A program made the translations under genes and the position numbers. Of a stretch of 64,000 nucleotides of DNA, positions 1-8,423 are shown piece after piece. Below the pieces are notes generated by a model, which did no database searches, had not been told where the DNA came from, and worked only from the letters and a program-made list of their open reading frames with translations. Numbering within the stretch: the first letter of the stretch is position 1; each line of letters begins with the position of its first letter. The stretch covers positions 2,443,648-2,507,647 of the forward strand of contig NZ_CP029822.1 in the NCBI RefSeq assembly GCF_003991975.1. The letters are read 5' to 3'. Source of the DNA: Entomomonas moraniae. Lineage in GTDB: Bacteria; Pseudomonadota; Gammaproteobacteria; Pseudomonadales; Pseudomonadaceae.

Positions 1-266
1 ATATTTCCTAACAACCCTGGTAAGAATAATAAACCACCACCAACACCTAGTAATAGGCCATTCATCATTTCAGCATTAGGAGCCTCACCTTGAGCCACTT
101 TTTGACGAACTTTTATCATGGTCGAAAAACCTGCTAAACGAAGAATAAGTACACCAAAAATACTGGTCGCCACAATAATAAATAATGTCAGCCACACACC
201 GAGAAATCGACCGGCAACGACCAATAAAATAATCTCAATGATAAAATACACTCCAAAAAACTTCAT
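1..266 (-). CDS. fxsA: FxsA family membrane protein, 3' end cut by the window edge
   Basis: FxsA-type cytoplasmic membrane protein. In E. coli, overproduced FxsA relieves F-plasmid exclusion of phage T7; its normal role is unclear. The gene starts at ATG 266 behind a GGGGG ribosome-binding stretch and runs off the left edge after about 88 codons. It opens with MKFFGVYFIIEI, has two hydrophobic segments (about residues 5-22 and 26-45), then the loop with TMIKVRQKVAQGEAP and the glycine-rich GLLLGVGGGLL segment typical of the family. In many proteobacteria fxsA lies next to groES/groEL, which would be beyond the window. Only the N-terminal half or so is visible. Confidence 0.85.
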   Translation of the reverse strand, partial: MKFFGVYFIIEIILLVVAGRFLGVWLTLFIIVATSIFGVLILRLAGFSTMIKVRQKVAQGEAPNAEMMNGLLLGVGGGLLFLPGLLGN

Positions 267-451
267 AGTTCCCCCATTTTTTGCATTCACTTTAATTAAG
301 TTAGGGATATACTATAGAATATTCAATCTAAACAATTAAAAAATACATTTCAAAACTTTAGTAAATCAGCATTCTATTCATTCAGTACAAAAACTATTGG
401 CTATTAAACATAAAAACATAACGCTTCACTAACCAGAAAATGGAGAGTTTT

Positions 452-1282
452 ATGAATACCAAACTAATCGCACTCAACAATGGGGTAAAAATACCAGCAG
501 TAGGCTTTGGCACTTGGCCTTTAATAGGAGAAGCTTGTACCAACGCAGTTGCGACCGCTATTGAAAAAGGTTATCGCTTAATAGATACTGCCGCTCGCTA
601 TGAAAACGAAGAGGCTGTGGGCAAAGGGATTAAACAATCTAAAGTTAACCGTTCGGAGCTATTTATTACTAGTAAATTACGCGGTGCCGCTCATGGTTAT
701 CAAAGTACCCTTGATGCTTTTTATCAAACATTAGAAAAATTACAGTTAGATTACCTTGATCTGTACCTTATCCATTGGCCTTTACCCCAGAAAAATCTTT
801 ATATTGAAACATGGAAAGCCTTTATTACTTTATACAATAAAGGCCTAATTAAGGCTATTGGTGTTTCTAATTTTAAAATAGCACATCTTTGTCGTATTAT
901 TGATGAAACAAACGTAATACCCGCCGTTAATCAAATACAGCTAAGCCCTTGCCTTCCACAAACAGAGACACGTCAGTGGCTCAACAGATATAACATTACT
1001 TGCCAAGACTGGAGTCCGTTAGGCAGAGGCTCTGGCTTACTTAATACCCCCATACTACTAAAACTAGCCGCAAAGCACGGAAAAACAACAGCTCAAATTG
1101 TGTTACGTTGGCATTTACAGTTAGGCAATAGTGTAATACCTAAATCATCTAATCCTCTACGCATGTTAGAAAATCTAAATATTTTTGATTTTTCCTTGGA
1201 TAAAGAAGATATGTTATTGATTTCAACGTTGGATAAGCATATAGCCCCTACACAAGACCCTGATACCTATTCAGAAGAATAA
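452..1282 (+). CDS. Aldo/keto reductase (2,5-diketo-D-gluconate reductase-like)
   Basis: Cytosolic NADPH-dependent carbonyl reductase of the aldo/keto reductase superfamily, TIM-barrel type, 276 aa from ATG 452. An in-frame ATG at 440 overlaps the GGAG ribosome-binding site (442-445), so 452 is preferred. The catalytic tetrad is visible: Asp45 and Tyr50 in IDTAARYENEE, Lys75 in ITSKLRG and His108 in LIHWPLP. The GVSNF and late IPKSSNP cofactor-binding motifs are present. This fits the DkgA/DkgB/YvgN subgroup, which reduces diketogluconate, methylglyoxal and other aldehydes; the actual substrate cannot be told. It appears to be a single-gene unit. Confidence 0.88.
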   Translation: MNTKLIALNNGVKIPAVGFGTWPLIGEACTNAVATAIEKGYRLIDTAARYENEEAVGKGIKQSKVNRSELFITSKLRGAAHGYQSTLDAFYQTLEKLQLDYLDLYLIHWPLPQKNLYIETWKAFITLYNKGLIKAIGVSNFKIAHLCRIIDETNVIPAVNQIQLSPCLPQTETRQWLNRYNITCQDWSPLGRGSGLLNTPILLKLAAKHGKTTAQIVLRWHLQLGNSVIPKSSNPLRMLENLNIFDFSLDKEDMLLISTLDKHIAPTQDPDTYSEE

Positions 1283-1290
1283 ACTTTTTT

Positions 1291-1322
1291 AATAGCCCAC
1301 CAAAAAAATACGGCGGGCTATT
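1291..1322. repeat. Inverted repeat after the aldo/keto reductase gene
   Basis: Arms AATAGCCC (1291-1298) and GGGCTATT (1315-1322) form a perfect 8-bp stem directly after the stop codon. A T-run lies just 5' of the stem and an A-run sits in the loop, so it is not a canonical intrinsic terminator on either strand. It may protect or end the transcript. Confidence 0.45.
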
Positions 1323-1420
1323 AACTAAAAGCCGTATTTCATACTTACGTGTAAAAAAAGATAATTCACTCTATATTTCACTTTATTCTTTACCCCTTTA
1401 GTAGCGTAGCTGGTATTTAG

Positions 1421-2740
1421 ATGAACAATCCAATGACATCTTTCACTCGAAAACATCATTTAAGAGACTGGCATCATTTACTTTGGTGGTTTGGTGCTGT
1501 TTTAATAGGCTTGATGGCCTTTTTATTAGCACAATGTTCAGCCATTGCGTATGGATTCTTTATTGATACCGCACAGAAATACCCTTGGTTTCCTTTCGTA
1601 TTCACACCCATAGCCGGAATATTCCTGACATGGTTTATGCGAAAAGTGGGTGCAGGCACCGAAGGTAGTGGCATTCAACAAGCTATTGCCGCATTAGACG
1701 TTGCAGACAACCTAAAACAAATACATTGGTTTATTAATCTTAAACTCGCAGTTGCAAAATTTTTTGCCATCATTCTAGGACTGGGCTCTGGTTTTGTTGT
1801 TGGACTTGAAGGTCCAACGGTACAGATTGGTGCCAGTATTATGTATACCTTTCGTCGTTTTTTACCAACAGATGTAGTTGCTACTCGGCGCCAACTTATC
1901 ATCATGGGTGGATCAGCGGGTATTGCTGCTGCATTCAATGCCCCCATGGCAGGGGTAATGTTTGCGTTTGAAGAAATGTGGCGATCCGTAGAGTACAAAA
2001 CAGCATCACACGTAGCTGTTGCGATTATGCTCGCGGGATTTACGGCCTATTGGTGCAATGGAAAAAGTAGTTATTTCGGCTATGTTAATGTTTCTCTAGA
2101 TATTACGCTCAAATACATTCCTATTGCACTATTGGTTATTATTATCAGTGCACTCATAGGTGGGGCACTCTCTTGGCTGATGGTTAAGCCTAATAAATGG
2201 CTTCCTAAAATTATTATACGGTTTAAAAAATCACATCCCTACTATTTTGTAATAGGTTGCGCACTTTTATTAGCCTTATGTGGTAATTTTGCACCTATTT
2301 TTGGTAGTGGAGCAGATCTAACCCAACAGATGCTTCACAATGAAGTCAATGTTGCTTGGTATTATATGCCATTAAAGTTCATTGCTTTTCTATCTTCTTC
2401 ATTAACGGGAGTACCTGGCGGCATTTTTTCACCTTCACTCTCTTTAGGTGCAGGAGTTGGCAATTGTTTTACAGACTTTATCGCCCCCGACTACCAAACG
2501 TTAACGCTTATTTTAGGAATGGTTGCAGTGCTCGCGGCCATCACAAGAGCCCCGCTAACGGCTACTTTTATTATGATAGAGATGACAGGCAACCACACTA
2601 TTATTTTCGTAGTATTAGTCGCCGCAGTGTTAGCCGACTATATTGCTAGAATATTTAACACAATGTTCTATCACGATCTGGCAGATGATGCATTAAAAGA
2701 TATCCCTGCTGAGTTAGCAAGTAACAAAACGCCAACATAA
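1421..2740 (+). CDS. clcA: ClC-type chloride/proton antiporter
   Basis: Inner-membrane ClC-family protein of 439 aa, with about ten or more hydrophobic helices. Signature segments appear in order: GSGIQQ (about residue 82, anion-binding filter), GLEGPTVQ with the gating glutamate at Glu130 (equivalent to Glu148 of E. coli ClcA), FEEM with the internal proton glutamate at Glu185 (Glu203 equivalent), GVPGGIFSPSLSLG, and APLTATFIMIEMTGN. Both glutamates are kept, so an H+/Cl- exchanger is more likely than a passive channel. E. coli ClcA supports extreme acid resistance; the role here is inferred. There is no C-terminal CBS domain. The ribosome-binding site is weak. Confidence 0.92.
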   Translation: MNNPMTSFTRKHHLRDWHHLLWWFGAVLIGLMAFLLAQCSAIAYGFFIDTAQKYPWFPFVFTPIAGIFLTWFMRKVGAGTEGSGIQQAIAALDVADNLKQIHWFINLKLAVAKFFAIILGLGSGFVVGLEGPTVQIGASIMYTFRRFLPTDVVATRRQLIIMGGSAGIAAAFNAPMAGVMFAFEEMWRSVEYKTASHVAVAIMLAGFTAYWCNGKSSYFGYVNVSLDITLKYIPIALLVIIISALIGGALSWLMVKPNKWLPKIIIRFKKSHPYYFVIGCALLLALCGNFAPIFGSGADLTQQMLHNEVNVAWYYMPLKFIAFLSSSLTGVPGGIFSPSLSLGAGVGNCFTDFIAPDYQTLTLILGMVAVLAAITRAPLTATFIMIEMTGNHTIIFVVLVAAVLADYIARIFNTMFYHDLADDALKDIPAELASNKTPT

Positions 2741-2797
2741 GATATCATACCGCTTATGCTTACCTTGTTTAAAATGGATAAGCATAAGCGATCAAAA

Positions 2798-4363
2798 CTA
2801 AACCTGTTGTTTAAAGTGTTTAGGTCTCATACCAAATAAGCCCAATGCAGCAAAGAATATAACTATTCCTGCAATTACCAAAATACTCATTTCTAGAACA
2901 CGCTTTTTCCATCCCCAAACAAACCAATCTGCTGAAGGAGCATTCATCCATAAAATCAAAGCGGCCATCACTCCACAAGCCCCTAATAGTCTTATAATAA
3001 ATAGCCACCATCCTGCATGAGGCTTATAAACACCTGACTTGCGAAGCCCCCACAACAACAATACAGTATTTAATACAGAAGAAAGTGATGTAGCTAATGC
3101 TAACCCTACATGTTCTAAAGGCCAGATCAACACTAAATTGAACCCCATGTTGGCGATCATACAAATAATAGCTATTTTTACAGGTGTTTTTAAATCTTGG
3201 CGAGCAAAATAACCAGGAGCCAATACTTTAATTAGCATAAAGGTTAAAACACCCACGGAAAATGCCTCTAAAGCCCTTGCGGATTGTTCAACAGCATAAG
3301 TTGTCATTTTTCCATAATTATAGAGTGTTGCAATAAGTGGTTCTGATAAGAGTGCTAAAGCTAAAGCTGCTGGAGCCCCCACCAATAAAACCATCCTCAT
3401 CGCCCAATCTATTGTCGCCGAAAATGCTTTAGGATCTTGACCTGCATGCTGTCTTGATAGACTAGGCAAAATCACTGTTCCAATGGCAATACCAAAAGCA
3501 CCAAGAGGGAGCTCAGAGAGGCGATCGGCATAATACAACCAAGAAACACTACCAGGCCTTAAAAAAGAAGCCAAGATAGTATCGAGCAATAAATTTATTT
3601 GACTCACCGAAACACTTAATAAGGCAGGTAACATAAGCATTAAAATCTTCTTTACCCCCTCATCTTTATGTAATCTTGGTCGCGGTAATAGCCTTATCTT
3701 GACCAAAAAAGGCAACTGGAATAAAAACTGTGCAACCCCTGCAATAAAAACACCCCATGCTAGCGCCATCACGGGCTCATTAAAATAAGGACTCATAAGC
3801 ACGGTGGCCGCAATCATACTGATATTTAATAGTACTGGGGTAACCGCAGGGACTGCAAACTTTCCATAGCTATTTAAAATACCACTGCAAAACGCAGTTA
3901 ATGAAATAAACATAAGATAAGGAAAGGTAATTCGTAATAGTTGCCCTGCCAACTCCATTTTATAAGTGTCATTATGAAATCCAGGAGCAAAAACCATCAT
4001 AATATAAGGGGCAAAAATAACACCAAATGCCGTTATCCCAGCCAAAACGATCCCCAGTGTTCCCATTGTTCGGTCAACTAATAACTTAACCTCTTGCAAC
4101 GTATATTTCGTTCGATACTCCGACAAAACAGGAACAAATGCTTGTGCAAAAGCACCCTCGGCGAATAATCGACGCAAAAAATTAGGGATACGAAAAGCAA
4201 CAAAAAAAGCATCTGCTGCCGAATTTGAACCAAAATAGCGAGCAATAACAACATCTCGGACCATCCCTAAAATACGGGATAAGAGGGTCATTAAACTCAC
4301 AACCATACTAGAGCGTAATAAACCGCCACTCTTTGCTTTTTCAGGTTCGACTGATTCTGTCAT
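2798..4363 (-). CDS. murJ: Lipid II flippase MurJ
   Basis: Essential peptidoglycan lipid II flippase (MviN) of the MOP superfamily, 521 aa and about 14 transmembrane helices. It moves the lipid-linked cell-wall precursor to the periplasmic face. The N-terminus SSMVVSLMTLLSRILGMVRD, then VIARYFGSNSAADAFFVAFRIPNFLRRLFAEGAF (motif described, 58-91) is characteristic and carries the essential cationic residues. It is divergent from rpsT, as in Pseudomonas, but ribF and ileS, which usually follow there, are absent; clcA lies convergently downstream. The start at 4363 opens with MTESVEPEKAK, a short polar lead before the first helix. Confidence 0.96.
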   Translation of the reverse strand: MTESVEPEKAKSGGLLRSSMVVSLMTLLSRILGMVRDVVIARYFGSNSAADAFFVAFRIPNFLRRLFAEGAFAQAFVPVLSEYRTKYTLQEVKLLVDRTMGTLGIVLAGITAFGVIFAPYIMMVFAPGFHNDTYKMELAGQLLRITFPYLMFISLTAFCSGILNSYGKFAVPAVTPVLLNISMIAATVLMSPYFNEPVMALAWGVFIAGVAQFLFQLPFLVKIRLLPRPRLHKDEGVKKILMLMLPALLSVSVSQINLLLDTILASFLRPGSVSWLYYADRLSELPLGAFGIAIGTVILPSLSRQHAGQDPKAFSATIDWAMRMVLLVGAPAALALALLSEPLIATLYNYGKMTTYAVEQSARALEAFSVGVLTFMLIKVLAPGYFARQDLKTPVKIAIICMIANMGFNLVLIWPLEHVGLALATSLSSVLNTVLLLWGLRKSGVYKPHAGWWLFIIRLLGACGVMAALILWMNAPSADWFVWGWKKRVLEMSILVIAGIVIFFAALGLFGMRPKHFKQQV

Positions 4364-4541
4364 GATAAAAATATTTCCTAGATTACGGCACGAGATGCTT
4401 ATATCAGATATTCAAAGTAAGCACTTTAGAAAGGTAAAAACCAATAAGGTTCGTTATATACTATAATCACTTTATTAAATCACTAATTTAAGTTATATTA
4501 AACTCTGTTTTAGATATTTATAAAGCGCTCGAACAAAGTGC

Positions 4542-4570
4542 TTGACTTTTTTTTATAAAAAGGGCAATAT
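4542..4570 (+). promoter_or_regulatory. Probable sigma70 promoter of rpsT
   Basis: TTGACT (4542-4547) is followed after exactly 17 nt by CAATAT (4565-4570), about 48 nt before the rpsT start. AAGGGC (4560-4565) and GCCCTT (4575-4580) form an inverted repeat around the -10 region. Read by eye, with no experimental support. Confidence 0.5.
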
Positions 4571-4617
4571 TGCCGCCCTTAATTTTATTAATCTCGTTTT
4601 ATTCAAGGAGTTGAAAG

Positions 4618-4896
4618 GTGGCAAATACCCCTTCTGCTAAAAAACGCGCTAAGCAAGCTGAAAAGCAACGCGCTCACAATGCCAGCCTACGCTCTATGGT
4701 TCGTACATATATCAAGAACGTAGTTAAGGCTTTAGAAACTAAAGACTTAGAAAAATCTAAAGAAGCTTTTGCTAAGGCTGTGCCTGTAATCGATCGTATT
4801 GCAGACAAAGGAATTATCAGCAAAAACAAAGCTGCACGTCATAAGAGCCGTTTAAACGCTCACCTTAAAACTTTGAGCCAAGCTTCTGCCGCTTAG
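4618..4896 (+). CDS. rpsT: 30S ribosomal protein S20
   Basis: Small basic 16S rRNA-binding protein of the 30S subunit, 92 aa, starting [20 protein letters not shown], which is nearly invariant in S20. Translation starts at GTG 4618 with AAGGAG at 4605-4610, seven nucleotides upstream. Weak starts are common for rpsT because of its translational autoregulation. Lysine-rich helices with the conserved [12 protein letters not shown] near the C-terminus support the call. Single-gene unit with its own promoter and a strong terminator; divergent from murJ. Confidence 0.97.
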   Translation: MANTPSAKKRAKQAEKQRAHNASLRSMVRTYIKNVVKALETKDLEKSKEAFAKAVPVIDRIADKGIISKNKAARHKSRLNAHLKTLSQASAA

Positions 4897-4914
4897 TTTA
4901 AACAGTTTTAAAAT

Positions 4915-4943
4915 AAAAAACCGACATTATTGTCGGTTTTTTA
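4915..4943. terminator. Bidirectional intrinsic terminator between rpsT and the GyrI-like gene
   Basis: Arms AAAAAACCGACA and TGTCGGTTTTTT form a GC-centred stem with a short TAT loop, flanked by T-runs on both strands. It can end rpsT on the plus strand and the convergent gene at 5006-5470 on the minus strand. Confidence 0.85.
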
Positions 4944-5005
4944 TTATCAAAATTTTACCTACGCCCAAAATCAATCCAGTAAAAGCTCAAATAGATGAAT
5001 AAATC

Positions 5006-5470
5006 TTATTTTAAAGGAAGATAAACATCTGTAATCATTTCACTTTCACAAAGAGTTGATCCAACATTCACATAATGAAAGATCGGCGCGAATACACCCA
5101 TCTCTTCATTACTGTTTGGGAGCCAGGTTTCCAACAAATAAATAATAGCTTTATTATTACTTCTTGACCCTATATCTCTGGCTTTTGCACATCGTAGTGC
5201 AGGAATAGTCTTAGCCATAACACCATAATTATTTGTTAAAACTGGATCATCCATAGAAATACAAAAATCAACATGATGCAACTCTGGCGCTATGGACTTA
5301 GGATTAGTGTAATGAATACCATAACACTGATACTTCTGCTGGTTAAGGTATCCATTCTCTTTTCGCCAATGAATCAGTTTGGCAACACTTTCACACTCCG
5401 TTTCCGAAGAACCAAAATGCTCAATAGCTGCTACCTTCGTTAAAGGAAACTGGACAATTTCAACAAGCAT
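5006..5470 (-). CDS. GyrI-like effector-binding domain protein
   Basis: Cytosolic 154-aa protein matching the GyrI/SbmC-like small-molecule-binding fold (the AraC effector-binding domain family) without a DNA-binding domain. Visible features are the opening VEIVQFPLTKVAAIEHFGS, the YGIHYTNPKSIAPELHHVDFC strand pair, and the late IIYLLETWLPNSNEE-GVFAPIFHYVN segment that closes the fold. Relatives include DNA gyrase inhibitors and drug-binding hydrolases; the ligand here is unknown. The gene follows the membrane hydroxylase gene on the same strand after 32 nt, so the two probably share a transcript. Confidence 0.75.
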   Translation of the reverse strand: MLVEIVQFPLTKVAAIEHFGSSETECESVAKLIHWRKENGYLNQQKYQCYGIHYTNPKSIAPELHHVDFCISMDDPVLTNNYGVMAKTIPALRCAKARDIGSRSNNKAIIYLLETWLPNSNEEMGVFAPIFHYVNVGSTLCESEMITDVYLPLK

Positions 5471-5502
5471 AAAAGTTCTTCATGCACACGGAATAATCGT
5501 TT

Positions 5503-6555
5503 CTATTTGCTATGAGAAAGTTCATCAGCAGCAGGATGAGGTGCTGAATTATCCACATGAATAGGTTCATATTTCTCGCTAAAAATAACCTCACCTATTT
5601 TCCAACCAGACTTTCTTCGAAACGCATGCCAAAAACGTTTATGTCCTTCTATTTGTAACTGCACAATATTTAACTCGTTATCTTTATCCACCATCGGATC
5701 ATCGACCCCTGTTGGATGCAATGGCTCTTTATAAAGTGCGGTACCAAAAATGATATCCCAAATTGGAAATACCTCCCCAAAATTACAGTTATGCAATGTG
5801 GGGCGATCGGGGTTAAAACGCATATGATGCAAACGATGAAATTTAGGATCAATAATAATTTTATTTAAAATAGGGCCAAAACCAAAACGTACATTGGCAT
5901 GGGAAAAGTTTTGAATCAACTCGCCAAACAGCATAAACCAAGCAAACTCATCAGCTCTAACGCCAAAGAAAACGCCAACACCCGCTAAGATAAAAGACTG
6001 TAAAATACCATCTAAATAAATAGTCCTGTCATTACACCAGCAGCTCATTTGTTTTTGACTGTGATGAGCACTGTGCATAGCCCACCACCAAGGTAGAAAA
6101 TGTGCTAGACGATGCATCCAATAATAAACAAAATCATAGGCTAGATAATAAACCAAGAAAAAGATAATCGGGTGGCTATCTAACCAAGAAAATTGTGTTC
6201 TTAAACTCCACCCTTCCACCTCTTCACCTGTAGAGGCTCCACCTGTTAATAAGTTAACGATGGGGGTTAGTATTAAAAACATAAACAGTGGGAATAAGCC
6301 AACAACCATAATCCATGTTAAATGAAAATCTTTATTGGCATAACGTCTATCAGCCCATTTCTCTGCAGGAAACCATGACTCTAAAGGTCGAAATAAAAAG
6401 CCGATTAGACAAAGTTGCAATGCTCCCGTCATAAATGCAGAAGCAATTTCCTCTGGGCTGTCCGTCAATCCATTCAAATGTAAAAAATTTAAAATAGGGG
6501 CAACGATATAGTTACCAAGCGAAACAGACCATTCAGTCCAAAATGAAAACAACAT
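5503..6555 (-). CDS. Sterol desaturase/fatty acid hydroxylase family membrane protein
   Basis: Integral-membrane di-iron oxygenase of 350 aa in the fatty acid hydroxylase/sterol desaturase superfamily. The histidine boxes are visible: HRLAHFLPWWWAMHSAHHS, with HxxxH and HxxHH motifs, and HRLHHMRF later. Helices precede and separate the boxes. The start at 6555 has a strong AGGGGAG ribosome-binding site. Family members hydroxylate or desaturate lipids, carotenoids, sterols or alkylglycerols; sequence alone does not choose between these. First gene of a two-gene unit with the GyrI-like protein. Confidence 0.82.
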   Translation of the reverse strand: MLFSFWTEWSVSLGNYIVAPILNFLHLNGLTDSPEEIASAFMTGALQLCLIGFLFRPLESWFPAEKWADRRYANKDFHLTWIMVVGLFPLFMFLILTPIVNLLTGGASTGEEVEGWSLRTQFSWLDSHPIIFFLVYYLAYDFVYYWMHRLAHFLPWWWAMHSAHHSQKQMSCWCNDRTIYLDGILQSFILAGVGVFFGVRADEFAWFMLFGELIQNFSHANVRFGFGPILNKIIIDPKFHRLHHMRFNPDRPTLHNCNFGEVFPIWDIIFGTALYKEPLHPTGVDDPMVDKDNELNIVQLQIEGHKRFWHAFRRKSGWKIGEVIFSEKYEPIHVDNSAPHPAADELSHSK

Positions 6556-6798
6556 AAGATACTCCCCTTATGACTTTTTAGGCACTTTAAATTAATATTA
6601 AAAGCCATATAGAACAGTGTAAATATATCCATAGAATGATTTATTAGGACAACTTCTTTTTGAAAAAATTGCAAGTTCCTTACCAAATATCTATCTACAA
6701 CTTATTCAATCTGTTATCTCTATTAGAAAAATAAATATTTATACATACTTATATTCATACAGAATCACTATGGTGAAGTCCAGTATGGATTTCAGTGA

Positions 6799-6804
6799 TA
6801 TAAT
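6799..6804 (+). promoter_or_regulatory. Extended -10 promoter element upstream of ridA-alr
   Basis: A perfect TATAAT is preceded by TG one base upstream (TGATATAAT, 6796-6804), an extended -10 element that needs no good -35; none is seen 17 nt upstream. It lies 62 nt before the RidA start. The rest of the 310-nt gap 6556-6865 is AT-rich with no ORF or RNA recognised. Confidence 0.5.
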
Positions 6805-6865
6805 AGAAAACTTAAGACTGAAATTATAACTAAAAACGTATAAATAAAATACAGAGGGATTACTT

Positions 6866-7219
6866 ATGTCAATCAAACGACTACATTCTAATAAACGCAT
6901 GAGTCAGGCGGTTATTCACGATAGATTCGTCTACCTTGCAGGCCAAACTTGTCAGGACGTGGAAGGGAACATAGAAAAACAAACAAAAGAAGTATTAGCC
7001 TCCATTGAAAAGTATTTAAGCGAGGCAGGTACAGATAAAACGCGTATTTTATCCGCCACTATTTACCTTAAAAATATAGAAAAAGACTTTGAAAGCATGA
7101 ATCGTATATGGGATACATGGCTACCCGAGGGCGTTACGCCCGCACGGGCAACTGTTGAGGCAAAACTTTGCGAACCTGAACTATTGGTTGAAATATGCAT
7201 TGTGGCTTGTTTACCCTAA
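6866..7219 (+). CDS. RidA/YjgF/Rid family enamine/imine deaminase
   Basis: Small cytosolic protein, 117 aa, in the Rid family that hydrolyses reactive enamine/imine intermediates made by PLP enzymes and amino-acid oxidases. Conserved segments are VYLAGQTCQD, the central ILSATIYLKNIEKDFESMNRIWDTW, and PARATVEAKL-CEPELLVEI, which carries the catalytic-type arginine and glutamate. The gene precedes alanine racemase by 72 nt. In Pseudomonas a Rid gene sits between dadA and dadX, but no dadA is present here. A role next to D/L-alanine metabolism is therefore plausible but inferred. Confidence 0.88.
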   Translation: MSIKRLHSNKRMSQAVIHDRFVYLAGQTCQDVEGNIEKQTKEVLASIEKYLSEAGTDKTRILSATIYLKNIEKDFESMNRIWDTWLPEGVTPARATVEAKLCEPELLVEICIVACLP

Positions 7220-7291
7220 TCACTATTTATTAGCTATTACCTTTATGTAATAGCTAGCTTCTTTATTTGATTTTACTTGCAGAGTCTTATT

Positions 7292-8362
7292 ATGCGCCCA
7301 GCACAAGCAACTATTGACTTAAAAGCTTTATGCCTAAACTACCAACTCGCTAGCTCATTATCTGGCAGTAAGGCCATAGCAGTTATTAAAGCAGATGCCT
7401 ACGGACATGGTGCGGTGGAGTGTGCAAGAGCATTAGAAAAAGAAACAAAAGTTTTTGCTGTGGCGTTTTTAGAGGAAGCCTTAGAGCTGAGAGAAGCCGG
7501 TATTTTAAACCCTATTCTACTTCTTGAAGGTTTCTTTGAAGAGTGTGAGCTAGCACAAATTGACCAATATAATTTATGGCCTGTTATTCATTCACATTGG
7601 CAAATCTCAGCCATTGAAAAAGCTAAGCTTCTGAAGCCATTAACTATCTTTTTAAAAATGGACTCAGGTATGCATCGGGTTGGTTTTTTTCCTGAAGATA
7701 TCCCAGTTGCTTATTATCAACTACTTGCAACCAAGAAAATTGCCAATACTACCTTAATGACTCACTTTGCTCGTGCTGACGAATTAGAAATAGATTACAC
7801 CAAAAAACAGTACAGTGCATTTCAAGAAGTTGCCAATAAATTAAACCTCGAAACCTGCGTGTGTAACTCTCCGGCGCTTTTAGCATGGCCAGAAATAAAA
7901 AGCCATTGGGTACGCCCTGGAATAATGTTATACGGTGCATCCCCCTTTGAACATCCACAACATAGTACGAATCAGCTACAACCCGTTATGACTTTACAGT
8001 CTAAAATTATTTCTGTTCGTACACTTCCTCAGGGTGAAAGTATCGGCTATGGTGGCCTTTATACAACAAATAAACCCTCTCGTATCGGCGTTGTTGCAAT
8101 GGGCTATGCCGATGGATATCCGCGACATGCCCCTAATGATACACCTATCATGGTAGCAGGAGAAAAAACACGCCTTATCGGAAGAGTCTCAATGGATATG
8201 CTCACAGTTGATTTAACCGATCTGCCACAAGCGGGATTAGGCAGTGACGTAGAGCTTTGGGGAAAAAATATTTTGGCCAGCGATGTTGCATTGCTTGCCC
8301 AAACAATTCCTTACCAATTATTTTGTAACATCAAGCGCGTACCTAGACGTTTTACTAGCTAG
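7292..8362 (+). CDS. alr: Alanine racemase (PLP-dependent)
   Basis: Interconverts L- and D-alanine for peptidoglycan and alanine catabolism; cytosolic PLP enzyme, 356 aa. The opening MRPAQATIDLKAL and VIKADAYGHG (PLP lysine Lys33) identify the family, and Tyr253 in SIGYGGLY is the expected second catalytic base. The RPGIMLYGASPF and VSMDMLTVDLTD segments are typical. A TTG 15 nt earlier (7277) would extend the frame, but ATG 7292 gives the usual N-terminus. Position after the RidA gene resembles catabolic dadX, but biosynthetic and catabolic racemases cannot be separated by sequence reading alone. Confidence 0.95.
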   Translation: MRPAQATIDLKALCLNYQLASSLSGSKAIAVIKADAYGHGAVECARALEKETKVFAVAFLEEALELREAGILNPILLLEGFFEECELAQIDQYNLWPVIHSHWQISAIEKAKLLKPLTIFLKMDSGMHRVGFFPEDIPVAYYQLLATKKIANTTLMTHFARADELEIDYTKKQYSAFQEVANKLNLETCVCNSPALLAWPEIKSHWVRPGIMLYGASPFEHPQHSTNQLQPVMTLQSKIISVRTLPQGESIGYGGLYTTNKPSRIGVVAMGYADGYPRHAPNDTPIMVAGEKTRLIGRVSMDMLTVDLTDLPQAGLGSDVELWGKNILASDVALLAQTIPYQLFCNIKRVPRRFTS

Positions 8363-8423
8363 CCCCAAATCTATGAAAAGGGCATAATAAAAATATATTA
8401 ATTTAATAATGGATATACTGGTC

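Noticed and set aside
118..339. 73-codon plus-strand frame at the left edge
   Set aside because: It is antisense to fxsA, whose protein sequence is clearly recognisable on the minus strand.
1291..1322. Hairpin after the aldo/keto reductase as a standard intrinsic terminator
   Set aside because: The T-run precedes the stem on the plus strand and no T-run follows it on either strand; reported only as an inverted repeat.
1675..1998. 107-codon minus-strand frame inside clcA
   Set aside because: Antisense shadow of a strongly conserved transporter gene; no start signal, no family resemblance.
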